Source: a virus. Taken from it: 40,650 nucleotides of DNA. Under the pieces are notes generated by a model. That model was given only the letters and a program-made list of their open reading frames with translations, did not search any database and had not been told where the DNA came from. Shown here piece after piece: positions 16,599 to 24,233 of the stretch (the stretch's first letter is position 1; each line of letters starts with the position of its first letter). A program made the position numbers and the translations under genes. The stretch covers positions 1-40,650 of the IMG/VR virus record IMGVR_UViG_3300050821_005132, one strand, 5' to 3'.

Positions 16599-17048
16599 AT
16601 GGCAAAGAAGCTAGATATATCACAAATGATAAAGCGCCTGGAGAAAGAGAAATCTGATCTCCCCGCTCTCATTGCTAATGATGCTCTTAAATATTTCACC
16701 GGATCTTTTCACAGGCAGCAATGGGATGGACAAAAATGGCCTGAAGTTAAAAGAAGGGAAGAGGGAACTCCAGAGTATAAATACCCAAAGACAAAAGATT
16801 TGCAGCGAAGAAAGAGGGGCATTTTGTACGGCCCGGATAGGACACTATATAAAGCCGTCCAGAATAGTCTTAGATCTGTCTCCTGGGCTCAGATCGTCTT
16901 TGGGGTGGACACAGACCATGGACAGTACCATAATGATGGTATGGGGCACAATCCAAAGCGAAAATTTATTGGTACATCCCGATATTTACAGGGTAAAATT
17001 AGAGACAGAATAGTAAACGCAATGAAAAACATTTTTACAAACCCATGA
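16599..17048 (+). CDS. Virion morphogenesis / tail completion protein (Mu gpG-like)
   Basis: From the ATG at 16599, just after the MuF stop, this is a 149-residue protein; the frame is open from 16578, which would overlap MuF. It shows the virion morphogenesis pattern: N-terminal helix, SFHRQQWDGQKWPEVKRRE, a LYGPDRTLYKAVQNS segment, then YHNDGMGHNPKRKFIG with the conserved PxRxFxG-like motif. Proteins of this kind close the head-tail junction. The next start overlaps the stop by ATGA. Confidence 0.75.
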   Translation: MAKKLDISQMIKRLEKEKSDLPALIANDALKYFTGSFHRQQWDGQKWPEVKRREEGTPEYKYPKTKDLQRRKRGILYGPDRTLYKAVQNSLRSVSWAQIVFGVDTDHGQYHNDGMGHNPKRKFIGTSRYLQGKIRDRIVNAMKNIFTNP

Positions 17049-17605
17049 GCAGCGGAAAAGCACAGATACTTCTGGATATTAAAAACAGATTGCAGACATC
17101 ACCGGCACCTGTCACACTACCCGCCTCCCTCGTTTTCTCCAAAACGGGGAATTTTGTTTCATTGTGGAATAACACACTGAAGCGTCTAAGAGACGGAAAG
17201 CTTCCCATGACCATGCTGCCCCTCATATCACTCCGGTATATGAAACCACTGGGTATAAAAACCCTGGGGAATGTGGTGCAGGATTTCTCTATGAAGCTGG
17301 AGGTTCACTGTATACACAAGTTTCTCAATGCTAATGATGGATTGGTATCATTCGATCAGGATCTATCCATATTTGAATTTACCGATTGGACATATATGAT
17401 GCTGGAGAATTTCATGCCGACTAATTGCGGCACGATGGTCCGGGTGGACGAAGATGTAGATGATGATCATGATCAGATTGTGGACCATATCCAGGTATAT
17501 GAATTCCGATATATTGATTCTCTTCTGGATCAGCCAGTCGGTGGCCAGATAATGGATCCACCACCAGCTTTGGATATTACAACTAACCCAATGACAATTT
17601 CTTAA
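17045..17605 (+). CDS. Putative tail terminator / neck protein
   Basis: A 186-residue protein without a firm family. It follows the gpG-like protein, where a tail terminator or head-tail adaptor is expected. A beta-rich middle (FSMKLEVHCIHKFL, DLSIFEFTDWTYMM) and an acidic segment (RVDEDVDDDHDQIVDHIQ) then lead to a VYEFRYIDSL strand, like the fold of Mu gp37/lambda gpU-type terminators. The call relies on position and secondary-structure look. Confidence 0.45.
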   Translation: MSSGKAQILLDIKNRLQTSPAPVTLPASLVFSKTGNFVSLWNNTLKRLRDGKLPMTMLPLISLRYMKPLGIKTLGNVVQDFSMKLEVHCIHKFLNANDGLVSFDQDLSIFEFTDWTYMMLENFMPTNCGTMVRVDEDVDDDHDQIVDHIQVYEFRYIDSLLDQPVGGQIMDPPPALDITTNPMTIS

Positions 17606-17607
17606 AT

Positions 17608-18498
17608 ATGGCAAGATCCTCCGCTCAAATCAGTGCAGCTCTGATGAATTACCTGCAAACAACGTATGGCCAGGTGAATCAGCCATTTTATAATTATTTC
17701 AATGATATAAATGGCAATCCCATTACACCATCCAACACAGCTTTTCTCACTATGGTGATCGATGTGGTTAGCTGGGGAGATAATCTCTTTGAGCAGCTCT
17801 TGGATCAGTATCAGTTGGATGTAGAGGCAGCTATTGCAGCCGGTGTACCTGAAACTTCCGATTGGATAAAGCAGCAGGTGCTGAATTTCCAATACTCCGC
17901 TACCACACCACAGATCCTTCAGTTTACTAATCTGGTACCGGCATATCCTTCCATTCTGCCAGCTCTGAGAATTGTCACCCAATGTGCCATTACTACAGAT
18001 CCAACCATACCCGCTGCGTATGTAGTAAAATGTAAAGCCAGCGGATCTGTATTGACCACTCCACAGATCACAGCGCTCTCCAGCTACCTCGATATCCTCA
18101 TGCCTCCTGGTTTGCATTTTGCAATCCTCACGGCTCCGGATGACTTCATCATGATTGGGGCTACCATTTATTATGATGGGCAATATGCTCTTACATCTGT
18201 TCAAACCAACGTACAAAATGCGATCACTACCTATCTCTCATCTTTGCCGTTTAATGGTGTTGTGGATCTTTCTGATCTCATGGTCCTCATTAAATCAGTG
18301 TCCGGTGTTAAGGATATTACCTGGAGCCAGGTGGAGGCACGTGCGTACAATGTAGTGGTAGGAAGCGCTACAAAACTGGTAAATGCTTCAACCATGCTGC
18401 AGAGAAACTATGCAACCTATTCCGGTTCTGTTATCCCTGATACCGCCACAGGTCGAGATCTGGCCAGCACACTCGTTTATTCAATCGCTACCTCATGA
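17608..18498 (+). CDS. Baseplate J-like wedge protein
   Basis: This 296-residue protein resembles baseplate J/gp47 proteins that form the wedge of contractile tails. Its C-terminal part shows the usual pattern: VKCKASGSVLTTPQITALSS, a MPPGLHFAILTAPDD strand, MIGATIYYDGQYAL, then VQNAITTYLSSLPFNGVVDL, SDLMVLIKSVSGVKDI and a YNVV end. It lies about 14 kb upstream of the other baseplate genes (spike and W-like at 31453-32516), an unusual split of the wedge module. Confidence 0.7.
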   Translation: MARSSAQISAALMNYLQTTYGQVNQPFYNYFNDINGNPITPSNTAFLTMVIDVVSWGDNLFEQLLDQYQLDVEAAIAAGVPETSDWIKQQVLNFQYSATTPQILQFTNLVPAYPSILPALRIVTQCAITTDPTIPAAYVVKCKASGSVLTTPQITALSSYLDILMPPGLHFAILTAPDDFIMIGATIYYDGQYALTSVQTNVQNAITTYLSSLPFNGVVDLSDLMVLIKSVSGVKDITWSQVEARAYNVVVGSATKLVNASTMLQRNYATYSGSVIPDTATGRDLASTLVYSIATS

Positions 18499-19181
18499 GT
18501 ATATATGATGTGAATTATTTGGCTCAGGCCGAGACAAACATCCCTCCATCTAAACGGAAGGACACGATTCTGGATTTTCTGGATGCCATGCTGTCTGTTT
18601 TCCAGTTTGATCATGACAATTATTTTACTCTCTACCGGCAAGGCTCCGGAGCTGCCAGATGGGACAGTGCTACCACGTTTGCTGATGAGGTATACATTGT
18701 AGGAAGTGATGGAGCTGTCTACCAATCTCTGCAGGCAACCAATACCGGTAATGATCCAACCCACACAGTGAATCAAGGCGTATGGTGGGTGTTGGTATCT
18801 CCCAACTTTGTTGGAAATGATGAGCGGTTGAAATATACCACACAAAAGATCACAGTGGAATGGGCGCTTAATAAATGGTTCGGTACTACCTTCAGGCAGC
18901 CACCAGGAGTAAGCGATATCTTCATAGCTCGTATAACTCCATCTAAATTAATCCTAGGAAGGGCCAATCAGGATGGCCTATGCAGAGGAGGTCGTGGTAA
19001 CAACGAATCATACATGAATTCTGGCCGAAAAAACGTGGTAACATCCTACAATACCGCCACTTTTTCCGTCAATGCACCCAATGCGCTGCAGGTTGCTGAT
19101 AGCGATTTCACCAATAAATTGATAAATTACACGCAAAAGTTCACAGTGGTGGGGATAACTTTCACCGTAATACTATATTAA
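18495..19181 (+). CDS. Tail-associated protein with carbohydrate-binding-like module
   Basis: A 228-residue protein whose residues about 50-107 form a typical carbohydrate-binding-type module: W-D-S-A-T-T-F-A-D-E-V-Y-I-V-G, then AVYQSLQATNTGNDP, then GVWWVLV. The first 45 residues are likely a docking region to the baseplate J protein, whose gene it overlaps by ATGA. The C-terminal half (LILGRANQDGLCRGGRGN, then a beta-rich end) looks like a small fibre tip. Probably a baseplate-attached receptor-binding or surface-binding component. Confidence 0.55.
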   Translation: MSIYDVNYLAQAETNIPPSKRKDTILDFLDAMLSVFQFDHDNYFTLYRQGSGAARWDSATTFADEVYIVGSDGAVYQSLQATNTGNDPTHTVNQGVWWVLVSPNFVGNDERLKYTTQKITVEWALNKWFGTTFRQPPGVSDIFIARITPSKLILGRANQDGLCRGGRGNNESYMNSGRKNVVTSYNTATFSVNAPNALQVADSDFTNKLINYTQKFTVVGITFTVILY

Positions 19182-19183
19182 CT

Positions 19184-20023
19184 ATGGGAAGAAAAATAAA
19201 TTTCAGCTATGAAATCACAAATAATGTCATAGCTCCTTTTAAAACCGGTACACACAAACACATTGAGAATGCTATAGCCGAAATGGGGCACATGCTTCTG
19301 AAGAGTATGATGTTTCCAGATGTGGATGACCTGGCTGGGCACGTGCAAATACTTTATGGCTGCAAAAACACCGGTACTTATCCGAATTTCGTAATAGGTG
19401 AAGGAGCTGCCATATATCAGGATCCCAATAGTGATGAGATTGAATTTTTCTATATCCCATCAGCCACATTTACACTCTCCGGAGGACAAACTGCAGTGGC
19501 CGTAATTGTAACGGCTTCTTATACCGGTAATGGTACATTGGGTGATCATGCGGATCCCGTTCTGATGAGTAATCTAGTGTCACAAGACATACATGATATC
19601 CGGACCATTAATTTTATTGCTGGATCTTCCAGCTCTCCCGGATATATCAAAGACTATTCTTCTGTCTCCTTTGGCCAGCCATGGATTAATATTGTGGGTA
19701 GTGTAGGATTGCAAGGAAGCTGGGTTGCACCAGGATCTCCTTATGGTCCTCCTCGTTTGAGATTAGAAGGTCCTGGCCGGTCCCGCCTGGAGCTTTCCGG
19801 TGTTGTATCGGGAGGGGGAAGTGGAAATCCTATTTTTATTCTGACGGATCCCTCTCTGATACCAAAATATACTACCACAATGCCTTTGCTCATGCAGGCA
19901 AACTATCCAGGTAGATTGGTGCTGCAGGGAGTATCTGATTCAGCACCCGGTACCCTGACACCATTCTGGACCGGTTCCGGATCTCCTCAGCTGGATATTT
20001 CTTGTCTGATTCCTTTGGATTAA
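19184..20023 (+). CDS. Fibre-like structural protein
   Basis: A 279-residue beta-rich protein. The first 100 residues include a helical region (HKHIENAIAEMGHMLLKSM) and aromatic strands. The middle is rich in Gly, Ser and Thr (TASYTGNGTLGDH), and the end contains GSVGLQGSWVAPGSPYGPPR, RLEGPGRSRLELSGV and a QANYPGRLVLQGVSD repeat-like stretch typical of short tail-fibre or tip domains. It follows the carbohydrate-module protein by two bases. No enzyme motif is seen. Receptor binding is inferred. Confidence 0.5.
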   Translation: MGRKINFSYEITNNVIAPFKTGTHKHIENAIAEMGHMLLKSMMFPDVDDLAGHVQILYGCKNTGTYPNFVIGEGAAIYQDPNSDEIEFFYIPSATFTLSGGQTAVAVIVTASYTGNGTLGDHADPVLMSNLVSQDIHDIRTINFIAGSSSSPGYIKDYSSVSFGQPWINIVGSVGLQGSWVAPGSPYGPPRLRLEGPGRSRLELSGVVSGGGSGNPIFILTDPSLIPKYTTTMPLLMQANYPGRLVLQGVSDSAPGTLTPFWTGSGSPQLDISCLIPLD

Positions 20024-20032
20024 TTATGTTTG
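20002..20032 (+). promoter_or_regulatory. Bacteroidota-type promoter
   Basis: TTG at 20002-20004 and TATGTTTG at 20025-20032 are separated by 20 bases, matching the -33/-7 pattern (TTG, TAnnTTTG). It overlaps the 3' end of the fibre-like gene and would drive the gene at 20067 with a leader of about 28 bases. Confidence 0.55.
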
Positions 20033-20066
20033 TATTCCTAACCAATCAAACATAAAAACAAAAATT

Positions 20067-20351
20067 ATGGAAGGAACTCATGAAATTGAAACAGTACGCG
20101 AAAAATTCAAAGTAGTAAGTGCTTTCAAGAATGATGATGAAAGTCTTAATGTATCTGCAGTGCATGTAAATAATGGTCCATTGAAACCGGGAGAAGTTCC
20201 CACTATTGGAACTATAGAAATGCAATTAACAAAAGAAGATACACGTCAAAGCTTTTTTAAAGCCGGCCAGGAGTATTATGTGGATTTCACCAAAGTGGAA
20301 GAAGAACAAAATGCTGCTGTGAAAGCAGATGCCGGTGAAGGAGCCGAGTAA
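20067..20351 (+). CDS. Small acidic protein in its own transcription unit
   Basis: A 94-residue acidic protein with no recognised family. It reads as a small beta-rich fold (KFKVVSAFKNDDESLNVSAV, GTIEMQLTKEDTRQSFF, EYYVDFTKVEEEQ) with a disordered acidic tail. Unlike its neighbours it has a promoter-like site just upstream and a strong terminator 24 bases downstream, so it is probably transcribed alone and perhaps strongly. Candidates are a decoration protein, a regulator or a host-interaction protein; the sequence does not decide. Confidence 0.5.
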   Translation: MEGTHEIETVREKFKVVSAFKNDDESLNVSAVHVNNGPLKPGEVPTIGTIEMQLTKEDTRQSFFKAGQEYYVDFTKVEEEQNAAVKADAGEGAE

Positions 20352-20375
20352 GACAAAACCCCCGACCCGAAGAAA

Positions 20376-20413
20376 GGAGAGCCAGTGGAGAAATTCCTGG
20401 CTCTTCCCTTTTA
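20376..20413 (+). terminator. Intrinsic terminator after the acidic-protein gene
   Basis: AGAGCCAG (20378-20385) pairs perfectly with CTGGCTCT (20397-20404), extended by two pairs including a wobble, and is followed by TTCCCTTTTAT. It separates the plus-strand gene from the converging minus-strand cassette. Confidence 0.75.
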
Positions 20414-20445
20414 TATAAAAGCAAGGCCCCCCGTGTGGGAGGCCT
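20411..20445 (-). terminator. Minus-strand terminator of the reverse cassette
   Basis: AGGCC-x-CCC at 20424-20432 pairs with GGG-x-GGCCT at 20437-20445. On the minus strand the hairpin is followed by TTGCTTTTAT. It lies just after the last minus-strand gene and faces the plus-strand terminator next to it. Confidence 0.65.
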
Positions 20446-20475
20446 ATACAGAGCAGGACACTCATCCTGGTGCTG

Positions 20476-20700
20476 CTATTTCTCGACTAGAGAAATGGAT
20501 GTACCATTTGATCGTAATACATCAATTACTTGTTGGGATGATGCCATTGATTTTGACATCATATCTAATGCTATAATCAGAAAATCAAAAGATCTCATTT
20601 CATTATACATCCAGGCTATCTCAGCCAGACTGTTTTTATAAGAGGCTGCAATGGAATACAACACACTCTTTTCCATGTGAGAGAAATTATATTTGTCCAT
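20476..20700 (-). CDS. Reverse cassette gene 5, small helical protein
   Basis: A 74-residue, Met/Ser-rich, probably all-helical protein (EKSVLYSIAASYKNSLAEIA, SFDFLIIALDMMSKSMASS). No family recognised. Last gene of the minus-strand cassette: its start overlaps the end of the preceding gene by 14 bases, and a terminator follows. A 7-bp inverted repeat (ATTTCTC/GAGAAAT) overlaps its stop codon. Confidence 0.5.
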   Translation of the reverse strand: MDKYNFSHMEKSVLYSIAASYKNSLAEIAWMYNEMRSFDFLIIALDMMSKSMASSQQVIDVLRSNGTSISLVEK

Positions 20701-21091
20701 CAGATTGCTTTTGTTTTTTTAAATACATCTTTAGAATATTCCTTTCATGGAAGTTGAGTTTTTCTCCACGGCCTTCTTTATTTATGATGTTGACAGTATT
20801 CTGGAATTCCCTATTCCTTTCGGATTCCGTCTTTCTCTTCTTAATCTTATAAGAAGATGCTTTGTAATAACCCCGGCTAAGTATTCCGAAAAAATCACGT
20901 GGATTGAATTCTTCGTATACCATTAAATTCTGTGGCTCTAACATTTCAAAGGCAGGAGGAGTAATAGATTCTACAGCATGATCCATCATCTGTTTTATAT
21001 TTTCTTTTGTTATAATAGGAAAATGTCTGAAGGTATATGTAGAATCTTCTATCACTAGAATGTTTTTGAGTTTAAGGCCTTTAATACTCAT
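20687..21091 (-). CDS. Reverse cassette gene 4, basic protein with capsid-like peptide
   Basis: A 134-residue protein. The N-terminal 50 residues are mixed alpha/beta, and the last 60 are strongly basic and helical (KIKKRKTESERNREF, HERNILKMYLKKQKQ). Residues 53-67 (PQNLMVYEEFNPRDF) match residues 80-94 of this phage's major capsid protein (PQDVMVYKEINPRDF) at 11 of 15 positions. The matching DNA (20891-20935 minus, 23412-23456 plus) agrees at 35 of 45 bases in the same codon phase. The rest of the two proteins shows no clear similarity. It could mimic or bind a capsid interaction surface; no family recognised. Confidence 0.55.
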   Translation of the reverse strand: MSIKGLKLKNILVIEDSTYTFRHFPIITKENIKQMMDHAVESITPPAFEMLEPQNLMVYEEFNPRDFFGILSRGYYKASSYKIKKRKTESERNREFQNTVNIINKEGRGEKLNFHERNILKMYLKKQKQSDGQI

Positions 21092-21210
21092 CTGTTTGAT
21101 TTTTTCTGTTTGAATCCAATCAGGCTTTCTGATCGTTTTTTTTCTTCCAGCTTCTCCAGCTGCTTCCGGAGCTGCTCAATCTTCTGATCCAGGCTTTTCC
21201 GTTTCTTCAT
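21088..21210 (-). CDS. Reverse cassette gene 3, tiny coiled-coil peptide
   Basis: A 40-residue, Lys-rich coiled-coil peptide (SLDQKIEQLRKQLEKLEEKK) read on the minus strand. Its stop overlaps the next start by four bases, and it starts inside the end of the preceding gene. Tight packing on both sides supports translation. Function unknown. Confidence 0.45.
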   Translation of the reverse strand: MKKRKSLDQKIEQLRKQLEKLEEKKRSESLIGFKQKKSNR

Positions 21211-21493
21211 CTGCCTCCTTTCTGTTTGGATCCACCCACGGCTCCAGATCAGACTCCTTCACCATGTAGACTCTTTCTGATTGTTTCCTCAGATAGGAGA
21301 AGTGCATGGCCATCACATGGTAAACAATTGCACACTCAATCCGGGTGGAGTTTGGAGCAATCCCTTCAGTATACATCCGGGCCAGTACTTTGTATTTCTC
21401 CTGGGGAGTGATGAGAGGGAGAGCGGTCCCGTCTACTTTCTGAGGTAAAGCCCTCACCAGGGCACCCAATTCATACTTAAAATTTAGTTCCAT
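21176..21493 (-). CDS. Reverse cassette gene 2, unknown
   Basis: A 105-residue protein with a well-formed globular look: ELGALVRALPQKVDGTALPL, KYKVLARMYTEGIAPNSTR, a CAIVYHVMAMHFSYL helix, a VYMVKESDLEPWV strand and an acidic tail. I could not place it in a family. It overlaps genes 1 and 3 of the cassette (17 and 35 bases), so the five genes form one compact operon. Confidence 0.55.
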   Translation of the reverse strand: MELNFKYELGALVRALPQKVDGTALPLITPQEKYKVLARMYTEGIAPNSTRIECAIVYHVMAMHFSYLRKQSERVYMVKESDLEPWVDPNRKEADEETEKPGSED

Positions 21494-21686
21494 TGTCTGC
21501 TTTTTTTTGTGTTAATGAATTTTCATACAGTTTAAGGAGCTGGTCCTGTTCTGCTTCAGGTATTGCGTTGATCATCTGAATAGCCCCTCTCCTGACTATC
21601 TCACATTCGCTGCATCCATTTTTAAAAGCAAGGCCTCCTATAATTTTTGAATGCCTGGAGGAGAAAGTCGGATTGATTCGGGCCAT
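21477..21686 (-). CDS. Reverse cassette gene 1, small CxxC protein
   Basis: A 69-residue protein from the ATG at 21686; the frame is open to an ATG at 21716 but that start overlaps the promoter-like box, so the shorter form is preferred. It has a basic, Gly-rich start (INPTFSSRHSKIIGGLAF), a CSEC pair and a helical tail (EAEQDQLLKLYENSL). First gene of the minus-strand cassette. Function unknown. Confidence 0.5.
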   Translation of the reverse strand: MARINPTFSSRHSKIIGGLAFKNGCSECEIVRRGAIQMINAIPEAEQDQLLKLYENSLTQKKADNGTKF

Positions 21687-21713
21687 AATAAATGTGTTAC
21701 GATTTGGTACAGA

Positions 21714-21721
21714 CAAATATA
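21714..21721 (-). promoter_or_regulatory. Minus-strand Bacteroidota -7 element
   Basis: Read on the minus strand this is TATATTTG, an exact TAnnTTTG match, about 28 bases before the ATG at 21686. No clear TTG -33 element is seen at the right distance. It would drive the reverse cassette, divergent from the protease gene at 21753. Confidence 0.45.
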
Positions 21722-21752
21722 AATAAAAAACGGAAAGAGCATCTTTGTCTCA

Positions 21753-23114
21753 ATGAAGGACTTTCCCATATATCCACAAACATCTTCTCTCAGGCTCCCA
21801 TACTGTGAGTACCTTGATTCTGCTGAGCCGGAGATGTATTTGACGGATGATATTGGAAAGAATCCTGATGGATCCGGTATAGATTGTGAATTATTTTCCC
21901 GTACACTCATGACTCTTGACCAGATCGCTCAGGAAAAAGGGTACAAAAGAATCTGTATCTATATCAACAGTGGAGGTGGAGAAGTTGAAACCGGCATGAG
22001 TATCTATGATGCCATCCTCAATGTAACGATTCCAGTTGATACCTATGTCACCGGTCGGGCTGCTTCCATGGCCGGTGTTATTTTTCAGGCAGGCAGAAAG
22101 CGCTTCATGGCAGAATATGCTCAGCTTATGCTTCATAATCCTTCCGGTACCTCCAATGAGAAACAGATTGAAGCAGCAAAAAAATCTCTTGTAAAAATGC
22201 TTTCCCGTCATGGAATATCCGAAAAGAAAATTTCCACATTGATGGATGATGAGAGCTGGATCCTGGCAGACAAATGTAAACCTCTCGGCCTCTGTGATGA
22301 GGTCATTGATATTTCCAAATTAAACAATAAAACTCCAGAGCATAAAGTGCTATGGAATCAATTTGAAACCGTTACCAATTCACTTGCAAAAACAAAAACC
22401 ATGAAAAATATTGCTTTGGCCCTGGGCCTTTCTGAAACCGCTACAGAAAACGAAATCAAAGAAAAGGCTGCACTCCTCAATATGGATGTGAAGGATGGCA
22501 AACTGGTAGCTAAAGACAAAAAGAAAAAAGAAGATGAGGAAGAAGATGATGAGGAAGGTGAAGGTGAAGACAAGGGTGGTAAATCCAAAAATGCAGAATA
22601 TCCTTCCAAAAAGGAGCATGATGCACTCTGCAAAATGGTAGAGAAGCATGGAAAACGTCTGGATAAGATGGAAGAGAAGATGAAAAACCAGGCTGAAGCA
22701 GAGATGACAAACAAAGTAGAGAACAAAATCAATGCTTTGATCGCATCCGGAAAGCTTAAAAATGAAGAAGCCCTGGTGACCAAAGCACGTGCTTCTTTGA
22801 CTGCTGCTTTTGATGTAGCTGCTGAAGTATATGATATGCTTCCTGGTACTGTGAATGCAGGAGGAAATGGCAATGTGATAAAGCTGGGATCAACCCGCAT
22901 CAATCAGCTGATCGAAACTGCATCTGCAGAGAACAAAGAGAACAAAGAAAAGACTGATCTTGCTGTGAAAGTAGAGCCAGCCACCTCTTTGTCTGCAGAA
23001 ACCCTGACAGATCATGTGAATCATGGTGATTACGTGACACCTGTATCTCCTGCAGCAACTGTGAAACGTCCTAACATCCGGGATGCTAAAGCAGAAATTT
23101 CTAAAGGAAAATAA
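21753..23114 (+). CDS. Fused ClpP-like head protease and scaffold
   Basis: This 453-residue protein combines a ClpP-type prohead protease (residues 1-190) with a scaffold-like tail. The serine nucleophile is S105 in GRAASMAG, the His is H128 in LMLHNPSG, and D173 in WILADKCKPLGLCDEV is the likely third member. INSGGGEVETGMSIYDAI is the oxyanion segment. From M217 (base 22401) a helical, very acidic region (KKEDEEEDDEEGEGED) and a coiled coil follow. In Mu-like phages the scaffold is also made from an internal start; M217 would suit that role here. The next gene is the major capsid protein. Confidence 0.88.
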   Translation: MKDFPIYPQTSSLRLPYCEYLDSAEPEMYLTDDIGKNPDGSGIDCELFSRTLMTLDQIAQEKGYKRICIYINSGGGEVETGMSIYDAILNVTIPVDTYVTGRAASMAGVIFQAGRKRFMAEYAQLMLHNPSGTSNEKQIEAAKKSLVKMLSRHGISEKKISTLMDDESWILADKCKPLGLCDEVIDISKLNNKTPEHKVLWNQFETVTNSLAKTKTMKNIALALGLSETATENEIKEKAALLNMDVKDGKLVAKDKKKKEDEEEDDEEGEGEDKGGKSKNAEYPSKKEHDALCKMVEKHGKRLDKMEEKMKNQAEAEMTNKVENKINALIASGKLKNEEALVTKARASLTAAFDVAAEVYDMLPGTVNAGGNGNVIKLGSTRINQLIETASAENKENKEKTDLAVKVEPATSLSAETLTDHVNHGDYVTPVSPAATVKRPNIRDAKAEISKGK

Positions 23115-23174
23115 TTAAACCGAAAACCGAACCAAAAAATTTCATATACCAAAACCCTGTAAACGCCCAACACG

Positions 23175-24167
23175 ATGAATGACACGCTCGCAATTTTAGA
23201 TACCAAATACGCTGGAGATCAGCAAGCTTTCTGGTGGCCACGTGCTACCGTCACCATGACCACAGTGGCAAAGAATGCTGTCCTGGCCATTGACGGTATC
23301 AAAAAAGAGACTACCGTGACCACTCTGGACACTGACATGCCTCTCCAGGACCGTCAGCCTGAGCCAGTAAGTGATGATAACCTCATCAACGTGGATGGCC
23401 GTACTGTATTTCCACAGGACGTGATGGTGTACAAAGAAATTAACCCACGTGACTTTGAAGCTCACTGGAATGCTGTAAATCTTTCCAAAGTGTTGCTGGC
23501 ACGTGAACTGCCTGCCACTGCAGCTGCCTTCATCACCTCTCAGGTCCTGCGGAGATCCTTCCAGTATCTGGATCAGTGTGTATGGATTGGAAGTACTGCC
23601 TATAAAGGCAATGTGGCCAAAACTGATGTACGTAGCCAATATAAATTTTTCAATGGCTATCTGCAGCGGATGGTGAATGATGCCCTGGTACAATCTGTTG
23701 CCGGTGTCACCACCTTCTCGACCTCCAATATCATTGGTTACATGCAGAGCTGTATCACCCAGTGTGATATTTTCCTGAAAGCAAATCCAGCGAAATATGA
23801 GCGCCTGCGTTTTGCCATGAACCCAAACAGCAAAACCCTGTTTGATCAGGCATTGTCAATCGGTACCACATACAAGAATGATAATTACATGGTGAAAGGC
23901 CAGAATTACTTCCAGGGCTATGAGATCATAGAGCTGTATGGTATTCCTGACAATACCATTGTATTTGGTGAATTCATTGATGATGGCACTGGAAATTTTG
24001 CCCTGGGAATGAATGCCTTTGAAGACATGCAGCTGGAGCTTATGCGTAAACAGAATAACGCGGAGACCTGGTTTGTAAAAGGCCTATTCAAAATGGATGT
24101 GAATTATGGATGGGGCGCTCAGATCGTTCTTGCCACCACCCTTACTGCTAATAGCTTCCTCCCTTAA
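23175..24167 (+). CDS. Major capsid protein
   Basis: A 330-residue protein directly after the protease/scaffold gene, as expected of the HK97-fold major capsid protein. Notable segments are the FPQDVMVYKEINPRDFEAHW stretch (79-98), a long helix region (LARELPATAAAFITSQVLRR), the YLQRMVNDALVQSV turn, ANPAKYERLRFAMNPNSK (P-domain-like) and a C-terminal FKMDVNYGWGAQIV strand. There is no sign of an N-terminal delta domain, fitting a separate scaffold. Its 60-base leader is A-rich with no Shine-Dalgarno. Part of the 79-98 segment recurs in a minus-strand gene. Confidence 0.85.
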   Translation: MNDTLAILDTKYAGDQQAFWWPRATVTMTTVAKNAVLAIDGIKKETTVTTLDTDMPLQDRQPEPVSDDNLINVDGRTVFPQDVMVYKEINPRDFEAHWNAVNLSKVLLARELPATAAAFITSQVLRRSFQYLDQCVWIGSTAYKGNVAKTDVRSQYKFFNGYLQRMVNDALVQSVAGVTTFSTSNIIGYMQSCITQCDIFLKANPAKYERLRFAMNPNSKTLFDQALSIGTTYKNDNYMVKGQNYFQGYEIIELYGIPDNTIVFGEFIDDGTGNFALGMNAFEDMQLELMRKQNNAETWFVKGLFKMDVNYGWGAQIVLATTLTANSFLP

Positions 24168-24233
24168 TCGGGGGGGAAGTATTTCCCAAAAAACAATAAA
24201 ATAATATTTTTCAAAACCTTAAATCAAAACCAA

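Noticed and set aside
22358-22903. Long minus-strand open frame of 181 codons opposite the scaffold region
   Set aside because: It is Ser/Phe-rich and mirrors the Glu/Lys codons of the protease/scaffold gene, so it is a shadow.
24168-24233. Terminator after the capsid gene
   Set aside because: A GGGAA/TTCCC hairpin exists but is followed by an A-rich, not T-rich, stretch on the plus strand.
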